From Inonotus obliquus (taxonomy: Eukaryota > Basidiomycota > Agaricomycetes > Hymenochaetales > Hymenochaetaceae): DNA of 64,000 bases. The DNA is taken from the NCBI GenBank assembly GCA_032164295.1, contig JAJHTX010000004.1, positions 1,240,001 through 1,304,000 of the forward strand, read 5' to 3'. The notes beneath the pieces were generated by a model, which was not told the DNA's origin, made no database searches, and was given only the letters and a program-made list of their open reading frames with translations. This document shows, one piece after another, positions 10,450-24,952 of the stretch. A program made the translations under genes and the position numbers. How positions within the stretch are numbered: position 1 is the first letter of the stretch; each line of letters opens with the position of its first letter.

Positions 10450-11052
10450 ATGGACCATCTCGACGCTCCCCCCTCTTATCCGCCATCTGTTAACGTCGTC
10501 ATTCCAGCAGTACGCGATGGATCTGGAGCTCGCCCATCAAACCAGATATTCGAGGAGAACAAGTTTGGAGAGATGCAGCCTGTGAATGTTCGATTGGGAG
10601 ACTCTCCTCCCAACGAACAACCCGGAGTCCAACAAGTTCCAGCAACCACCATTTACACGGAGAACGAATACGGAGAGATGCATCGCGAAGAAGCCGATCC
10701 AGACCTCGTACGGCATCATGCCGATACTACCGAAGAGATTTCTAGTAAAGACACAAAGGAACGATCAGATGCATTTCGTTCTGACGAGATTTATCCTGAG
10801 AATCGGTTCGGTGAACTTGGGAGAGCCGACTCGTTTGCTGTTGTGCATGAGCATGAGAATATTACGGATAAGATCAAAGGTGAGGTATACGCATTTCTTG
10901 TGTCGAGCTGGAGTGGTTCTTATATCAGTTGATCTGTAGGAATGGCGGGACATGTGGTTGATAAGCTTACCATACACCATCACAACCACGACCCTCGTCA
11001 CTACGATCAGCGGGATGGCGAAGCATTGAAGGCAAGTAGTTTCAATCACTGA
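10450..11052 (+). CDS. Small acidic protein with three Y-x-EN-x-x-GE repeats
   Basis: Exons 10450-10879 and 10940-11052 join to 180 residues. I do not recognise the protein. It carries three copies of a ten-residue motif: IFEENKFGEM (33-42), IYTENEYGEM (68-77) and IYPENRFGEL (114-123), separated by 25 and 36 acidic, Pro/Gln/Ser-rich residues. There is no signal peptide, membrane segment or Cys. The end of exon 2 reads His/Asp-rich sequence (HHHNHDPRHYDQRDGEALK) and then AAG followed by GCAAGT, an ideal GC-type donor, so the last seven residues may be intron read-through and one more exon may follow. The repeats look like short linear binding motifs in a disordered chain; that role is inference. 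Confidence 0.6.
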
Positions 11053-11287
11053 GAGGGGGGACAACAAGTTTAATTTCTGGCGCCGCAATATAGCCCATCG
11101 AATCAAATCGAATTCCAATTGAAAATGACACAGTACACTCGAAATAGTTTAAGGCTTCGGTATACGCGAGAGTTAATGTCATACACAGCAGTTGAAGACT
11201 TTCTGTACATTAATTAGCGATCATGTAGCGTAGTCAGAAATCACCAACAGAGCAACTTGCGGATTCGTACGATTGGTTGAGTTCAGT

Positions 11288-11291
<4 letters not shown>

Positions 11292-11322
<31 letters not shown>
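11292..11322. repeat. (GA)n microsatellite
   Basis: An uninterrupted GA dinucleotide tract of about 31 bases lies between the repeat-motif protein gene and the 3' end of SFR1. It is a likely polymorphic marker; no function can be read from it. Confidence 0.9.
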
Positions 11323-11328
<6 letters not shown>

Positions 11329-11379
11329 ATTCGATGACCATCAGTGTCAAGTCCATAAAGCAGTACTAGAGCATAATGA

Positions 11380-13631
11380 TTACTCGTCCGAAAAGTCTCC
11401 TTCCTCCTCTACCCAGCCAAGAGTGTCGTGAGCAATCCCGAGTTGGTGAAGCATGGTACCAAGGCTCTTCGCCGGAGTAGAAGCAGAGTCTCCTTCCTGT
11501 GCACCGTTGTCCTGGCTTAGTTTAGCTTCTTCGTTGGAGTTTAAACTATTAAGAGTTGAAATAGCATTAGCTTGCTCAAAGTAAGCACCACGTGGTGTTG
11601 GAGGGAGCATCGTCGTGCGAGCGACAACAGGTCCTTTGCGTAAAGCATCAAATAGCTCTCGCTCCACCTTGGTAGGCGATTCCAATTCCTCGGAGCGAAT
11701 ATCATCCTCGCGAGCCTCACTTTCGGGTGGTCCATCCCAACCCCAGCCATTCGAGTGACTAGACCCCGACGTTCCCGCCCATCCCCATCCTCCATCAAAC
11801 GAGCCTCCAAAGGACTTCAAGTTCGTTCCGGGATAAGGCGCTTCAGTAGATTCCTCATTATCACGAACAATTCTCCACAGTTCCCAGGCTGCCTCACGAC
11901 CGACCGCCCTCCATTTTTTAACTAACTGCTCAAGTTTATCCTCCTCGTCTTCCTTCCTAATCTTTATTGCGCGTTTGAGTAGTTGCACCTTGCGTTCTAA
12001 TTCCTGAGTAGTACGTGAGTTGGATACGTATGAAGTTGTACTCGCAGGTGAAGAAGTCACGAGTGGGGACTTGAACGGAGCCTTGGCCTTCGCACTGCTA
12101 GACAGCGGAGTTCTTGGGCGCGTCAAATTATTTTTCAGCTTGGTGATAGGGGTAGAAGGTCTGTTCTCCTCGCCATCGCGCTGCAGTGCAGATGGGGCTG
12201 AGGATGGCTGGCCAATGCATGGAGGTCTACGATCCGGCGTGAATATATTTCCGGTATTCGGCTTTGCTAGCAACGGAGAGCGGAACGGAGAGGCCAACTT
12301 CTTATGCTGCTTTTGCTGAGAAGCCAGAGTCATACGCTTCGGCGCGGCTGGAGCATCCTTGTCATCCGGTTCGCGAGGCCGCTGAAAACATCGATTTACT
12401 ACGAGTAGGCTATCGATTACATGACACTCACTTTGAGTGGTGAGCGGTGGCCAGAATGTTCAAACGCCATTGGTTTTTCCAAAGGATTTCTCGACTTCGA
12501 GGCATCGTTTCTAGGAAGCGAAGCTTTGGTACATGAGGCATTTGACTCAGTTGTAGATATCGGCTCTCCGATGGTCGCCGAAAGGACGCGGGCGGACTCA
12601 GATTCTCCGCTCAATTGATACAAAGGATTCGATGCGGGCTGTAGTAGGGTAGGTTTAGTATCCAAGGTTATCAAAAGAGGCTTGAAATTTACATCAGTTC
12701 CATCCACATTATCCATACCAGCGCAGATAATCTTCTCCTTGGAACCATACATGGGTCTATCCGCGATGAAGGGCGAAGAAGCCATAATTCCAGTGGTACA
12801 ATTCAAGATTCTTGGGGTAACCGGAGGGCCCATCTGTGAACTCTATCAAATATATTCGTAGTATAAACCGAAACACTCACAGCGCTTTCGCCGGAATCCG
12901 ATAGCGTATTGTAATCCTTTATTTTATTAGCCACACAGTAGATGTCCTCCGGTTCTTGGCCAGGATGCATGCGTCCTTCTGAAGAAGTAGAGTATTCCGG
13001 CTTTTCGGATGTGAATCACCGCTCATTGAGTGGATCAAACGAGACGTACTGAGACAAACAAATCATCGGACAGAAAAGAGGCACTCTTTGAATGTATGCC
13101 GAAAGGAGACTGTAGAACGTTTGAGACGAGAGGCGGTGTCATGCTTGTTGATTCGGGTGGTAAGGAAGGAATTGAAGGCGAAGACGGGATTGACCTTAAG
13201 GAATGCTGGAAATTAGTGGATGATAGAGGTATATTTTCGGACTTCTTCCCGGTGCCATGAGCAAAGATTTATTGACCGATACGCTTGGCTTGAAACATAC
13301 CAATGGTTCGCTTTTCGCGATAGCAAATGGCGACAAAAGAGGCTATCAAGTACGTCTGTTCAGAGGGAAGTTACGAGTTCGAACGATAGGACGAGCACAC
13401 CAAGTTTGGTTCACTTGCAGGTACGGAGTTTTCGGTCATATCACTGTTATCATCATGGCCCGATACTTGGATGCCTGAGGTTTCTGGGCTTGGAACGGAG
13501 GGTGGAGAGGTGGCTGGAAGACTAACATGACTGGAGCCTGCGATGTCGCATTCAGATCCAGAGCTAGGCACGGGCGAAGACGACAACGGAACAGAGTCGC
13601 ACTTGTCTTGCCGATTACAAGGACTGTTCAT
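11380..13631 (-). CDS. SFR1: Recombination mediator Sfr1/Mei5-like protein
   Basis: Six exons join in phase: 13631-13401, 13342-13301, 13205-13050, 13000-12891 region (ends 12881), 12833-12432 and 12381-11380, giving 650 residues. Residues 1-440 are Ser/Pro-rich and disordered. The family core is at about 443-491: a coiled coil (QELERKVQLLKRAIKIRK) running into LVKKWRAVGREAAWELW, the Lys-Trp-x-x-x-x-x-x-Ala-Ala signature of Sfr1/Mei5/Dds20. Sfr1 with Swi5 stabilises Rad51 and Dmc1 filaments during homologous recombination. The stretch after the core contains Gly/Trp-rich repeats (GGWGWAG and NGWGWDG). The protein is much longer than fission yeast Sfr1 because of the N-terminal extension; the first exons are supported by frame and boundary logic only. 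Confidence 0.75.
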
Positions 13632-13806
13632 CTATGAATCACGCGTGATGGATGAGTGCTGGATGAGTCTCCGCGTTTGTGACGCGTCGCGATTTTACGC
13701 TTTACGCGATCACGAGGACAGACTACCAGTGGCATGAGTCTACCGCACGCACGACGCGTTGCTTCCTTTAAACCACGAACGAACGCCTACATACTCAACT
13801 ATCAGC
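13632..13806. promoter_or_regulatory. Divergent SFR1-PCH2 promoter with three MluI boxes
   Basis: The 175 bp between the two start codons contains ACGCGT three times (13641-13646, 13682-13687, 13754-13759) and a further TTTACGCGAT near 13701. ACGCGT is the core of the MluI cell-cycle box bound by Mbp1/Swi6 or Cdc10/Res type complexes, which switch on S-phase and, in fission yeast, premeiotic genes. Placement between two recombination genes suggests shared timing. Confidence 0.6.
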
Positions 13807-15795
13807 ATGGACGGCGATGACACAATGGGCACCTTTATCGACAGATCTATTGACGAAAACGATAATATCTGGCCCGTGCACAGTACGTCAGTTCTTTGAT
13901 ATAGCCAGGGGCACAATGCTAAATAATGTCAAGTCGAGGTTCGCCTAACGCAGCGAACTTCACAGTCATATGAAAGGATCAGGAGATTGGTCCATGAACA
14001 TCTCGTGGATACACATGAATCTTTATTCATGCCTTCAGTACTTACAGGGTGGAAGATCACGCCCATTTTGCGCGACTGTGTAGAGAACATTGCCGTGTCG
14101 GAAAGCGGTGAGCACATCGGAATCTTACTTATTCGTGGACTTAAATGGCAAGCAGCATGTCCGCGTAATAGTCTTCCGATTGCGAGATGCTCATTGCAGA
14201 TACATGTCTACCAACTCCTCGAAAACTCAATGTACGAACGAATGTCGATAAACCCGTCGGATCCAAACGAAGAATACACCGCTGGGACAATTTCTGAACT
14301 CCCAAGCAAGGAGCTTGAGGGTCTCTGGGAAAGCCTGTTCTACGACAGTGATGTTAAGTCACGACTACTGGACTACATTTATGCAACTATAGGCTTGAGT
14401 GATGCCGACGTAGACTGTAAGCCACCGAGATGAGGACAATGTTCCATGTTGCTCATCTCCTCTCCAGATAACCTGGTGACCTGGAACCGCGTAATTCTCC
14501 TACATGGTCCACCAGGAACTGGAAAAACTTCTCTATGTCGGGCGTTGGCGCAGAAACTCAGCATTCGTCTCAAGGACCGGTATGGTTCTTATCACCGTTC
14601 TCTTGCGTCTCGCATCTCATCGACTCCAGGTACTCGAAAACTCATTTGTTTGAGATCAACTCGCATTCCCTATTTTCTCGTTGGTTCTCGGAATCCGGGA
14701 AGCTTGTTCAAAACTTATTCTCTACCGTGAATGATATGGCGCGAGAAGAGGAAGATTTCATTGTTTTACTCATTGGTATGAAGCGTCCTATTTATCTCGC
14801 TGCCTCGTCATAACTACTTCCGCAGATGAGGTCGAATCGCTCACTTCGGCTCGCTCAAGTGCTGTCTCCGGGAATGAACCCAGCGATGCTCTACGTGTTC
14901 GTCTGCCGTGTTTTGCCGTGTTCTTCTAGCTAAATATTGTTACGTCGACTAGGTCGTTAACGCTCTCTTAACACAAATAGATCGTCTGAAATACCAGAAG
15001 AACGTACTCATCATGGCAACGAGTAATCTAGCCAAGGCCATAGGTATTTGCTATCTTCAAAAGCGATTCGTTCTGTAGCTTACCGCGGCCTCTTAGATTG
15101 CGCATTCGTGGACCGCGCTGATGTCATCCAGTATATCGACTATCCTCCACCTGAAGCAGTTTACGACATCCTTCGTAGCTCACTCAGGGAACTGATGGCA
15201 AAGGGTGTTGTCGACAGTTTGGTGAGCTATCACGTAATAATAAATCGTTTATTCTGACTGACATTTTCAGGACGTCCCGGTTTCCGAAGTAGCTGTAAAT
15301 GCCTTCGTATCGAACCAAGACGCCGACGAACAAAGCGCGATTAGAACTTTACGGCAATTGTCACTTGGGTCGAGTCTTGACCGGAAAGAATCATCTCGCA
15401 TTCTTGGTTCGAGCTTGTACACTATCGCTAAAAAGTGCAAGGTGGGTACTACAATTACAATTAATAGTGTCGTATAATTCATAGTGCCGAATCATTTTCA
15501 GGGAATATCGGGTCGGTCATTACGGCGGCTACCTGTACTTGCTCATGCACGCTACATTGGCACCATGCCCTTGCCTAAGGCCCACGGGAAGCCAAACGGC
15601 AAGCAGAATGATACTTCAAGGCATCGGTCAGATGGGTAAGTATACTTAAAGTTTTCAATTATGATGTCCAAAGCTCATCCAAACGTCAGCCTCTCCAGCA
15701 CAAAAACTCCACCTGTCACGGTTGATATATGGCTGGACGCGATGCGTAGGGTCGTTGACGACGAAACGCACAGCCGGCAGCATTTTCAAGTCTGA
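13807..15795 (+). CDS. PCH2: AAA+ HORMA remodeller Pch2/TRIP13
   Basis: Eleven exons (13807-13882, 13934-14107, 14153-14416, 14468-14579, 14630-14775, 14826-14896, 14953-15043, 15097-15221, 15271-15441, 15502-15635, 15690-15795) join to 489 residues. The N-terminal domain has [10 protein letters not shown] and [21 protein letters not shown]; Walker A is GPPGTGKT at 185-192; [20 protein letters not shown] follows; Walker B ends IDE at 257-259; sensor and arginine-finger segments are NVLIMATSN and [13 protein letters not shown]; the lid contains [20 protein letters not shown]. This matches TRIP13 nearly block for block. The enzyme unfolds the N-termini of HORMA proteins (Hop1, Rev7 or Mad2), remodelling meiotic axes and checkpoint complexes. 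The start lies in a good context and next to the shared MluI-box promoter. Confidence 0.92.
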
Positions 15796-16104
15796 ATTCA
15801 AACGGGCTGCTAATAGTTTGTGATTCCATGACGTGTATCTCTAGATTTTCACGCTGTCCTTTTTCCACATTGTTGTCGCTGCAATGAGTTTGAACAGTTA
15901 CATGCTACATAGGTAGATTAGAGTCCAAGGATTAATGCTCAGGTCATCCAATCACGATATGTACTGGTTCCGATAAGCTACCTTTTTATATTTCATTGAA
16001 GCAATGGAACTGTATATACAAGGAAGCCAAAAAACACCTTGCGCCGTAGGACTGGCTGTTGCCGATGACAAAGTCGATGCATTACCCAGGTATAAGCACT
16101 CTAC

Positions 16105-18144
16105 TCAAGGAGCAACAAGAGCCTCTGATCCCTCACTTCCGTCCTTCTCCTCAACATCCAAACGCCTCGGTTTCTTCCCACCAAAGTTTACCATCTCCAT
16201 CCAAGTCTCACGACTGACTAAAACCCTCTTCCCAACATCCCTAACAAAAATCATTTTCCCCGCCCAAACTCTTCTACCTAGAGCTTCTTTTCGTCGAATG
16301 TGGAGACGAGCAAGGGATGAGCCTACTCGGTTGTCGAGTTGTCTCATGGCTTGGATGTCCTGTTCTAAGACTTGGATGTGGATTGCGAGGTTGAATTGGT
16401 TCGTGGGAGGGTTGTTGAATGGGTGAGATGAAGGAGATGGGGGAATGGGTTCTAGTGAATCGTCTAAGCGGCTTGGGGGCGGCTGATCGTCGAATGAAGG
16501 AGAGGTCGTGTGTGAAGGGGTGAAGAACGTCACAGACGATTCAGAACGATCCTCTGGTGGGGAACTTTCAGTAGTATCCTGAGGTTGAGACGACCTCGAC
16601 GATGTTCGTCCTCTAAACCCATACTCGCTTAGTAAACCACCAGAATATCTCGGATACGTCGGTTCCGGAACCTCTTGATCAGGATGATCAAGTATAGACG
16701 TATAATATTCCAAATCCTGTCTTTTCCTTCGAAGAGCCTGTCGGAAATGAGGTAAAAGCCATTTTACAAGTCCGAGGTCGTGATTCCGATTAGCAACTCC
16801 TAAAACCGGTCGGAACGTATCGATGTTAACTCGTAGTCGAGGTGGCTGAATACGATCGAGAGGAAGAGTTCGGATGTCTGATTGTAATCGGAAAGATGTA
16901 GAATAGTCGAGTTCTAGTGCTTGTAAGACGTAATGTTTGACCAGAATGATTTTACGTCGAAGTGCGCAGTGTTTGATTAAGGAGTTGATGGTTGTTGCAT
17001 TAGGTTGAGCAGAAGGTAGTGGTCGATCCTGAACTCCGGATGGGATTATGGGGAAAGAATCGTCTTCGTCTTCGTCATCGAAATTTCGCGAACGATCGGA
17101 GGAAGAATTGATTCGAAGCGGGTTACTCAAAACTTCAAAAGCCGAAATCATTTTCGATACTTGATTCTGTCGACCCAAAAAATCGATTAAAGTCGTAAAT
17201 GCCGCAGTCGAAAACGGTTCTGGTTCTCCAAATCCACCATCCCTACCAGCAGCAGTAACACCGTCATGCGAGGAAATAGGATGTCGATCCAAATAATCCA
17301 AATCGATTCCATACGCAAGTTTCATCAAAGATGTGAAAACTTTTGGATTATCTGTGTCCTTCATAATCCTCAAAATCAAATCCAAACACGCTGACGGTAC
17401 CCTTTTCTTTCGTTTTCGGATGAGGCTTGCTATGTGTAAGCATAGATGAGAACTCTGCTCGCGGAATTTTTCCTCGTCCTTTTTACGACAGGGTAACGTT
17501 AGACGATATGCGATTGCTTGTAAGCAAAGACCGTATGTCCTCGTTCGAGGTTCTAACCCGGTTTTGATGATCTCCTGTAGAACCTGAGCCGCTCCAACGT
17601 GATGCCCAACGGAAGCAAATTGCCGGAGTATAAACTCGTAATCCTCCAACGTAGGAACACATCCCAATCTTCGAATATTGTTAATTACGGATAAAAACCT
17701 TCCTTCGCAACGATGAGGGTTATCCGTAACTCGACGACCTGCAGCAAGTTTACGAACGAGCGTCTTTCGCATTACGCGTGGTTCCGGTGTACATTTTCGT
17801 AAGACTTGTTGATGAAGCTCTAATGGGAGTGGTTCACCACGGGTGAAATCGAGAAAATCGACGTAGCATGTCCATGTTAGGTCTGGATCCGCGTTGGTCT
17901 CGTTAAGAGTCCCTAAGAGGACCTTGTACTTTTGCTGCCTGACTCTCGATATATATACGTCCTTCGTCGATGCTTTTTCATCCTTTCGGGTTATCGGTGT
18001 GGTGACATCGGAAGAAGGAAGCGAAATGGAGTCTTGAGAGCTCGCTGTCAGAACGAAAGGACGAGCAGAATGCGCTGTAGGGTGACGCTTCGAATTAAGG
18101 TTGATGACCCGATTCACCAGAGTACGACGGCTTGTTAGGAGCAT
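16105..18144 (-). CDS. PPR-like mitochondrial protein
   Basis: One intronless frame encodes 679 residues from the Met at 18144. An in-frame Met 27 codons upstream (18225) is possible, but starting at MLLTSRRTLVNRVINL gives a clean Arg-rich mitochondrial presequence. Helical-hairpin units resembling pentatricopeptide repeats are visible, for example PTLEDYEFILRQFASVGHHV followed by GAAQVLQEIIKTGLEPRTRT, and FSTAAFTTLIDFLGRQNQVS with KMISAFEVLSN. The end is basic (GKMIFVRDVGKRVLVSRETW). PPR proteins bind organellar RNA and act in mitochondrial RNA maturation or translation. The specific role and RNA target cannot be told. It is notable as a 2-kb uninterrupted gene in an intron-rich neighbourhood. 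Confidence 0.7.
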   Translation of the reverse strand: MLLTSRRTLVNRVINLNSKRHPTAHSARPFVLTASSQDSISLPSSDVTTPITRKDEKASTKDVYISRVRQQKYKVLLGTLNETNADPDLTWTCYVDFLDFTRGEPLPLELHQQVLRKCTPEPRVMRKTLVRKLAAGRRVTDNPHRCEGRFLSVINNIRRLGCVPTLEDYEFILRQFASVGHHVGAAQVLQEIIKTGLEPRTRTYGLCLQAIAYRLTLPCRKKDEEKFREQSSHLCLHIASLIRKRKKRVPSACLDLILRIMKDTDNPKVFTSLMKLAYGIDLDYLDRHPISSHDGVTAAGRDGGFGEPEPFSTAAFTTLIDFLGRQNQVSKMISAFEVLSNPLRINSSSDRSRNFDDEDEDDSFPIIPSGVQDRPLPSAQPNATTINSLIKHCALRRKIILVKHYVLQALELDYSTSFRLQSDIRTLPLDRIQPPRLRVNIDTFRPVLGVANRNHDLGLVKWLLPHFRQALRRKRQDLEYYTSILDHPDQEVPEPTYPRYSGGLLSEYGFRGRTSSRSSQPQDTTESSPPEDRSESSVTFFTPSHTTSPSFDDQPPPSRLDDSLEPIPPSPSSHPFNNPPTNQFNLAIHIQVLEQDIQAMRQLDNRVGSSLARLHIRRKEALGRRVWAGKMIFVRDVGKRVLVSRETWMEMVNFGGKKPRRLDVEEKDGSEGSEALVAP

Positions 18145-20457
18145 GAACAGCAATATGCCGCCGGTTTGAAGAGAAGAAGGAAAGAGACCAGGACAGGAGA
18201 ATTCTTCAAAATTCCACGTGATCAAAACAGATCCAAATTCTCACGGATTTTGATATCGTGTTCATGTTGAAACAAAAAAAAGCATACTCACTTTCTCTTT
18301 GACTCCCAGCTTTCCCGTCGATATTGCTGTCTGCTTTGAGAACACCCTATACTCCGGTGACAGTATCCGAACACTTCTGGCTCATCGCTTAGGATGGGAT
18401 ATGGAAATCCATTCCACAATTCCGCAATTCATAATCAACAAGCTCACTAGAACCAGACAATTCCCTATATCTGTTTGCATCTTCATCCAAAAGAGAGGGT
18501 ATCACATGTGCAACGGCGCTATGGGGCTTCAAGAACGCCAAGTGCGCGCACGTCTCAGCTTCCTGTTCACAAGCGTTTCTTGTTTACTGGTTGGACTGCG
18601 CTCTAATTAAAGAAACTGGTCAGTAAATTCTCCGGACTGTTTCATCGTACTGATGAAGTAGCTTCCGGAACAGCCATGAAGATCTCTCGCCCATAAAACG
18701 CGAAGCAAACAAGTTCATTAATATTGGATATAGAAGTGGGAGCAAAGGGAGCGCAAATCATCCTGTGAGACTTGCGTGACGCCCAGCCCTTCGAGAACCG
18801 GGATAGTCTGCGCTTCGTCCTAAAAGGTGAAACGAAAGGATCTCCTATGCTACAGAAGGACCTTGTAATCTTGACCGTGGTAGCATTCAAGACCGATCAT
18901 TCTGAAGAACTGCCGCTTCACAAGTATCTCAGTAAGGACGTTTCACGGATCTCCCGATAACTGGGACGTGATACAGAGTTAACCGGTATCCCCGAGTAAG
19001 TATACTCTAGCAGTATAAAGACTAGAGGAAGAAGTTGACTCAATCCGCTACAAATTGCTGCGGGATTTGTATGGCGATACACCCAACGGACTTTAGAAGG
19101 GCATGCTAACCGCTCTGGGGCGGGCTTCTGCCACTATTGTTCCCCTTTACGAATCGAAGGTGCGACGGGGAGGGTTGAAAGGACGAGTTCTGTGATACTT
19201 AATAACTCAACTTGTATATGAACATACTCTATACTCGTTTATGGAAGTACTCCGCGGTGTTTGATAATACCCAGTTTTTCTGTCCAAAAGATACATGTCG
19301 CCGTGATCGTCGTTAAGACCGGGAGTGCCTAGGATAATAGAGTTTCGACAGATTGCCGGATAGTCAAGGGTTGCGAGATGCAAAGCGCGAAGAGTGGCGG
19401 CCTCAAGTTGCCCTGAACCAGCCATCACGATATTCCGCCTCGAGCTGGCAAATCTTTTCAGATCTTCATGTCACCCACAAACGGAGTCACGGATCTCTAG
19501 ACCAAGATAGACGAATAGAGCACGCACAGCATCAGAATGCCACTCGCCACTTCGACGACTTTACGTCCCTCCGCAGGCTGAATGCTTGTGATCCCGCCGA
19601 CTTGATCAAGCAAAAGATGTCCTAAACGACGAATCAAGCGGCGTCAGTTCCTCTCAGTGTATCGCACACATGAGTTCTGATTGTTCCTGGACGCTTTTGA
19701 ATCTTCTGCATATGCAACGAGTATATCAACCCTCATTAGCCAGCTTCCGAACGCATATAAATCCCGAGTAATTGTTCGTCAGACCGGCGCAACCTGGACA
19801 AAGCAGGACCAGGATTAATTGGTAATTAGCCCTTGAATAAAGTGGAAATATAATATGAAATGATCGTGCTTTGTAACCCTCCACTACTATAAATATCCGA
19901 CACAGTACATTCGGACGAGGTTTAACCCGGCCGCAGCAACGGCAGCTGAGTCAAAACCTCGTTTCATCAACTTGTTTTCCCTCGAGATGTAAGAATGTGC
20001 TTGAGAGAAATCAGCTCGTATGAGGGCAAGAGAGGGGCAAAGAGGTAGCTTTTTGCCAAGTTCAGTTCTGGATCCGTGCCATTGCGTCGGCAGTAGTAGT
20101 CTCCGCCTATCAATATTTTCAGCTGACTAAGCAAGGTCCACTTTCTTTTCGTGTCAGTTCACGCCTAGTCTTGATGATCCAGCCCGCTATTTTCTTCTTT
20201 CTCCCTCTCTCGTTCCTATAATCCTTCTCTTTGTCAATAACCTCATCGGAATCAACACGCGACTCTGATCGCGTCAAACGGTAGCTTTCAGTACTTTACT
20301 CGTGGTCGATTCACCGTTTTCAACACGCTTTCTGGGCATCTACACCCATCACTTGTTACGACCAACGATCAGGATTGCCAACTTATACGCTCTCTACCCG
20401 TTCCTCGCTTCTCAGATCTAAATCAATCTTCGCTCCAAATCTGTCTGCAAAATCGCT
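18145..20457. other. 2.3-kb intergenic stretch, no supported gene
   Basis: Only short frames occur. On the minus strand around 19630-19200 two adjacent frames read coding-like sequence (LLDQVGGITSIQPAEGRKVV and ILGTPGLNDDHGDMYLLDRK) but they are interrupted and I could not join them into a gene; a decayed gene is possible. A CACGTG E-box lies at about 18217, just upstream of the PPR-like gene. The last 300 bp before 20458 are pyrimidine-rich and should hold the kinase promoter. Confidence 0.4.
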
Positions 20458-24048
<3,591 letters not shown>

Positions 24049-24952
24049 ACTTTCTCTTCTATTTTTGAATCTGCTTTTCTTCGGAATGTCGATAACTTGC
24101 TGTCGTGGTGCTCTTTGGATAATGATTCCTCTCTCTATTACTTACAGTTACACGGATTTAACTAGGCACTGTCTACGCTCATTTACAACCTTTTTTTTCT
24201 CGTATTTTCGTTGAGCTTACCGGAACCAATTTTGATAGTGGATCGTTTGTTTCGTTCCCTTTTTCGGCTAATGATTTGTGTGTTGGATACATGAGTACCC
24301 TATTCACGTACGTAAAACGGAATTGAGAAAGGCGCCGTGCAAACCCAATCGGAAGGAGAGCTTCTTTTTTTTTACAGAGTTTTTTTTTTTTCGAAAGAAG
24401 GATTAGGTGCTGTCACACATCACGCGTGGTAGGTTACCGGTAGATTGGTGCGGAGAGGAGGGACCCCGGGGAGTGTGATCGTGATGGGATATAGCGGATG
24501 ATCAGCGAGGGTGGTAAATCCTGGGGCAAACAGAGATAAACAATTGTTGCACGGTGGAGATTGACTGAATGTGCCGGGTGTGAGATCCTCGGATTGCCGA
24601 GGGTTGCCGGCATGCCGTTGAGTAGGTGAATGGACTGAAAAAGGCAGGGGATGAGAAGCAGAAAAGGCCGCGATTGCTCCTGCAGCAGCAGCAGCAGCAG
24701 CAGAAATCCTCCCCTCACCTCACTTACTACTTGCCAGTGAATCTACTCTCTCTCTTCTTCGCAACCCCGTCGTTGTAGGAGTGGCAGGCCGAGTAGCCCG
24801 TTTTTGGAGTACCCGCGAGTAGGGAGTGGTTGTTGTTTACATCAGCTGCTCTGCCAAGTTTTCAGTACTTTAATCCCGTAGATAGATCTCATCTGCACCC
24901 TTCTCTTTCTTCTCGTCTTCTTCTTTCTCTCTCTTCTCAATCCTCACCAGCC
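24049..24952. other. Intergenic region with a (CAG)7 tract
   Basis: 904 bp between the kinase and the HSF-type gene. No gene is visible. A perfect (CAG)7 run lies at 24683-24703, and the final 50 bases before the next start are almost pure pyrimidine, typical of a strong fungal promoter. Confidence 0.5.

Noticed and set aside
18299..18610. 103-codon plus-strand frame upstream of the PPR-like gene
   Set aside because: No motif, no splice partner, overlaps the likely PPR promoter; composition not protein-like.
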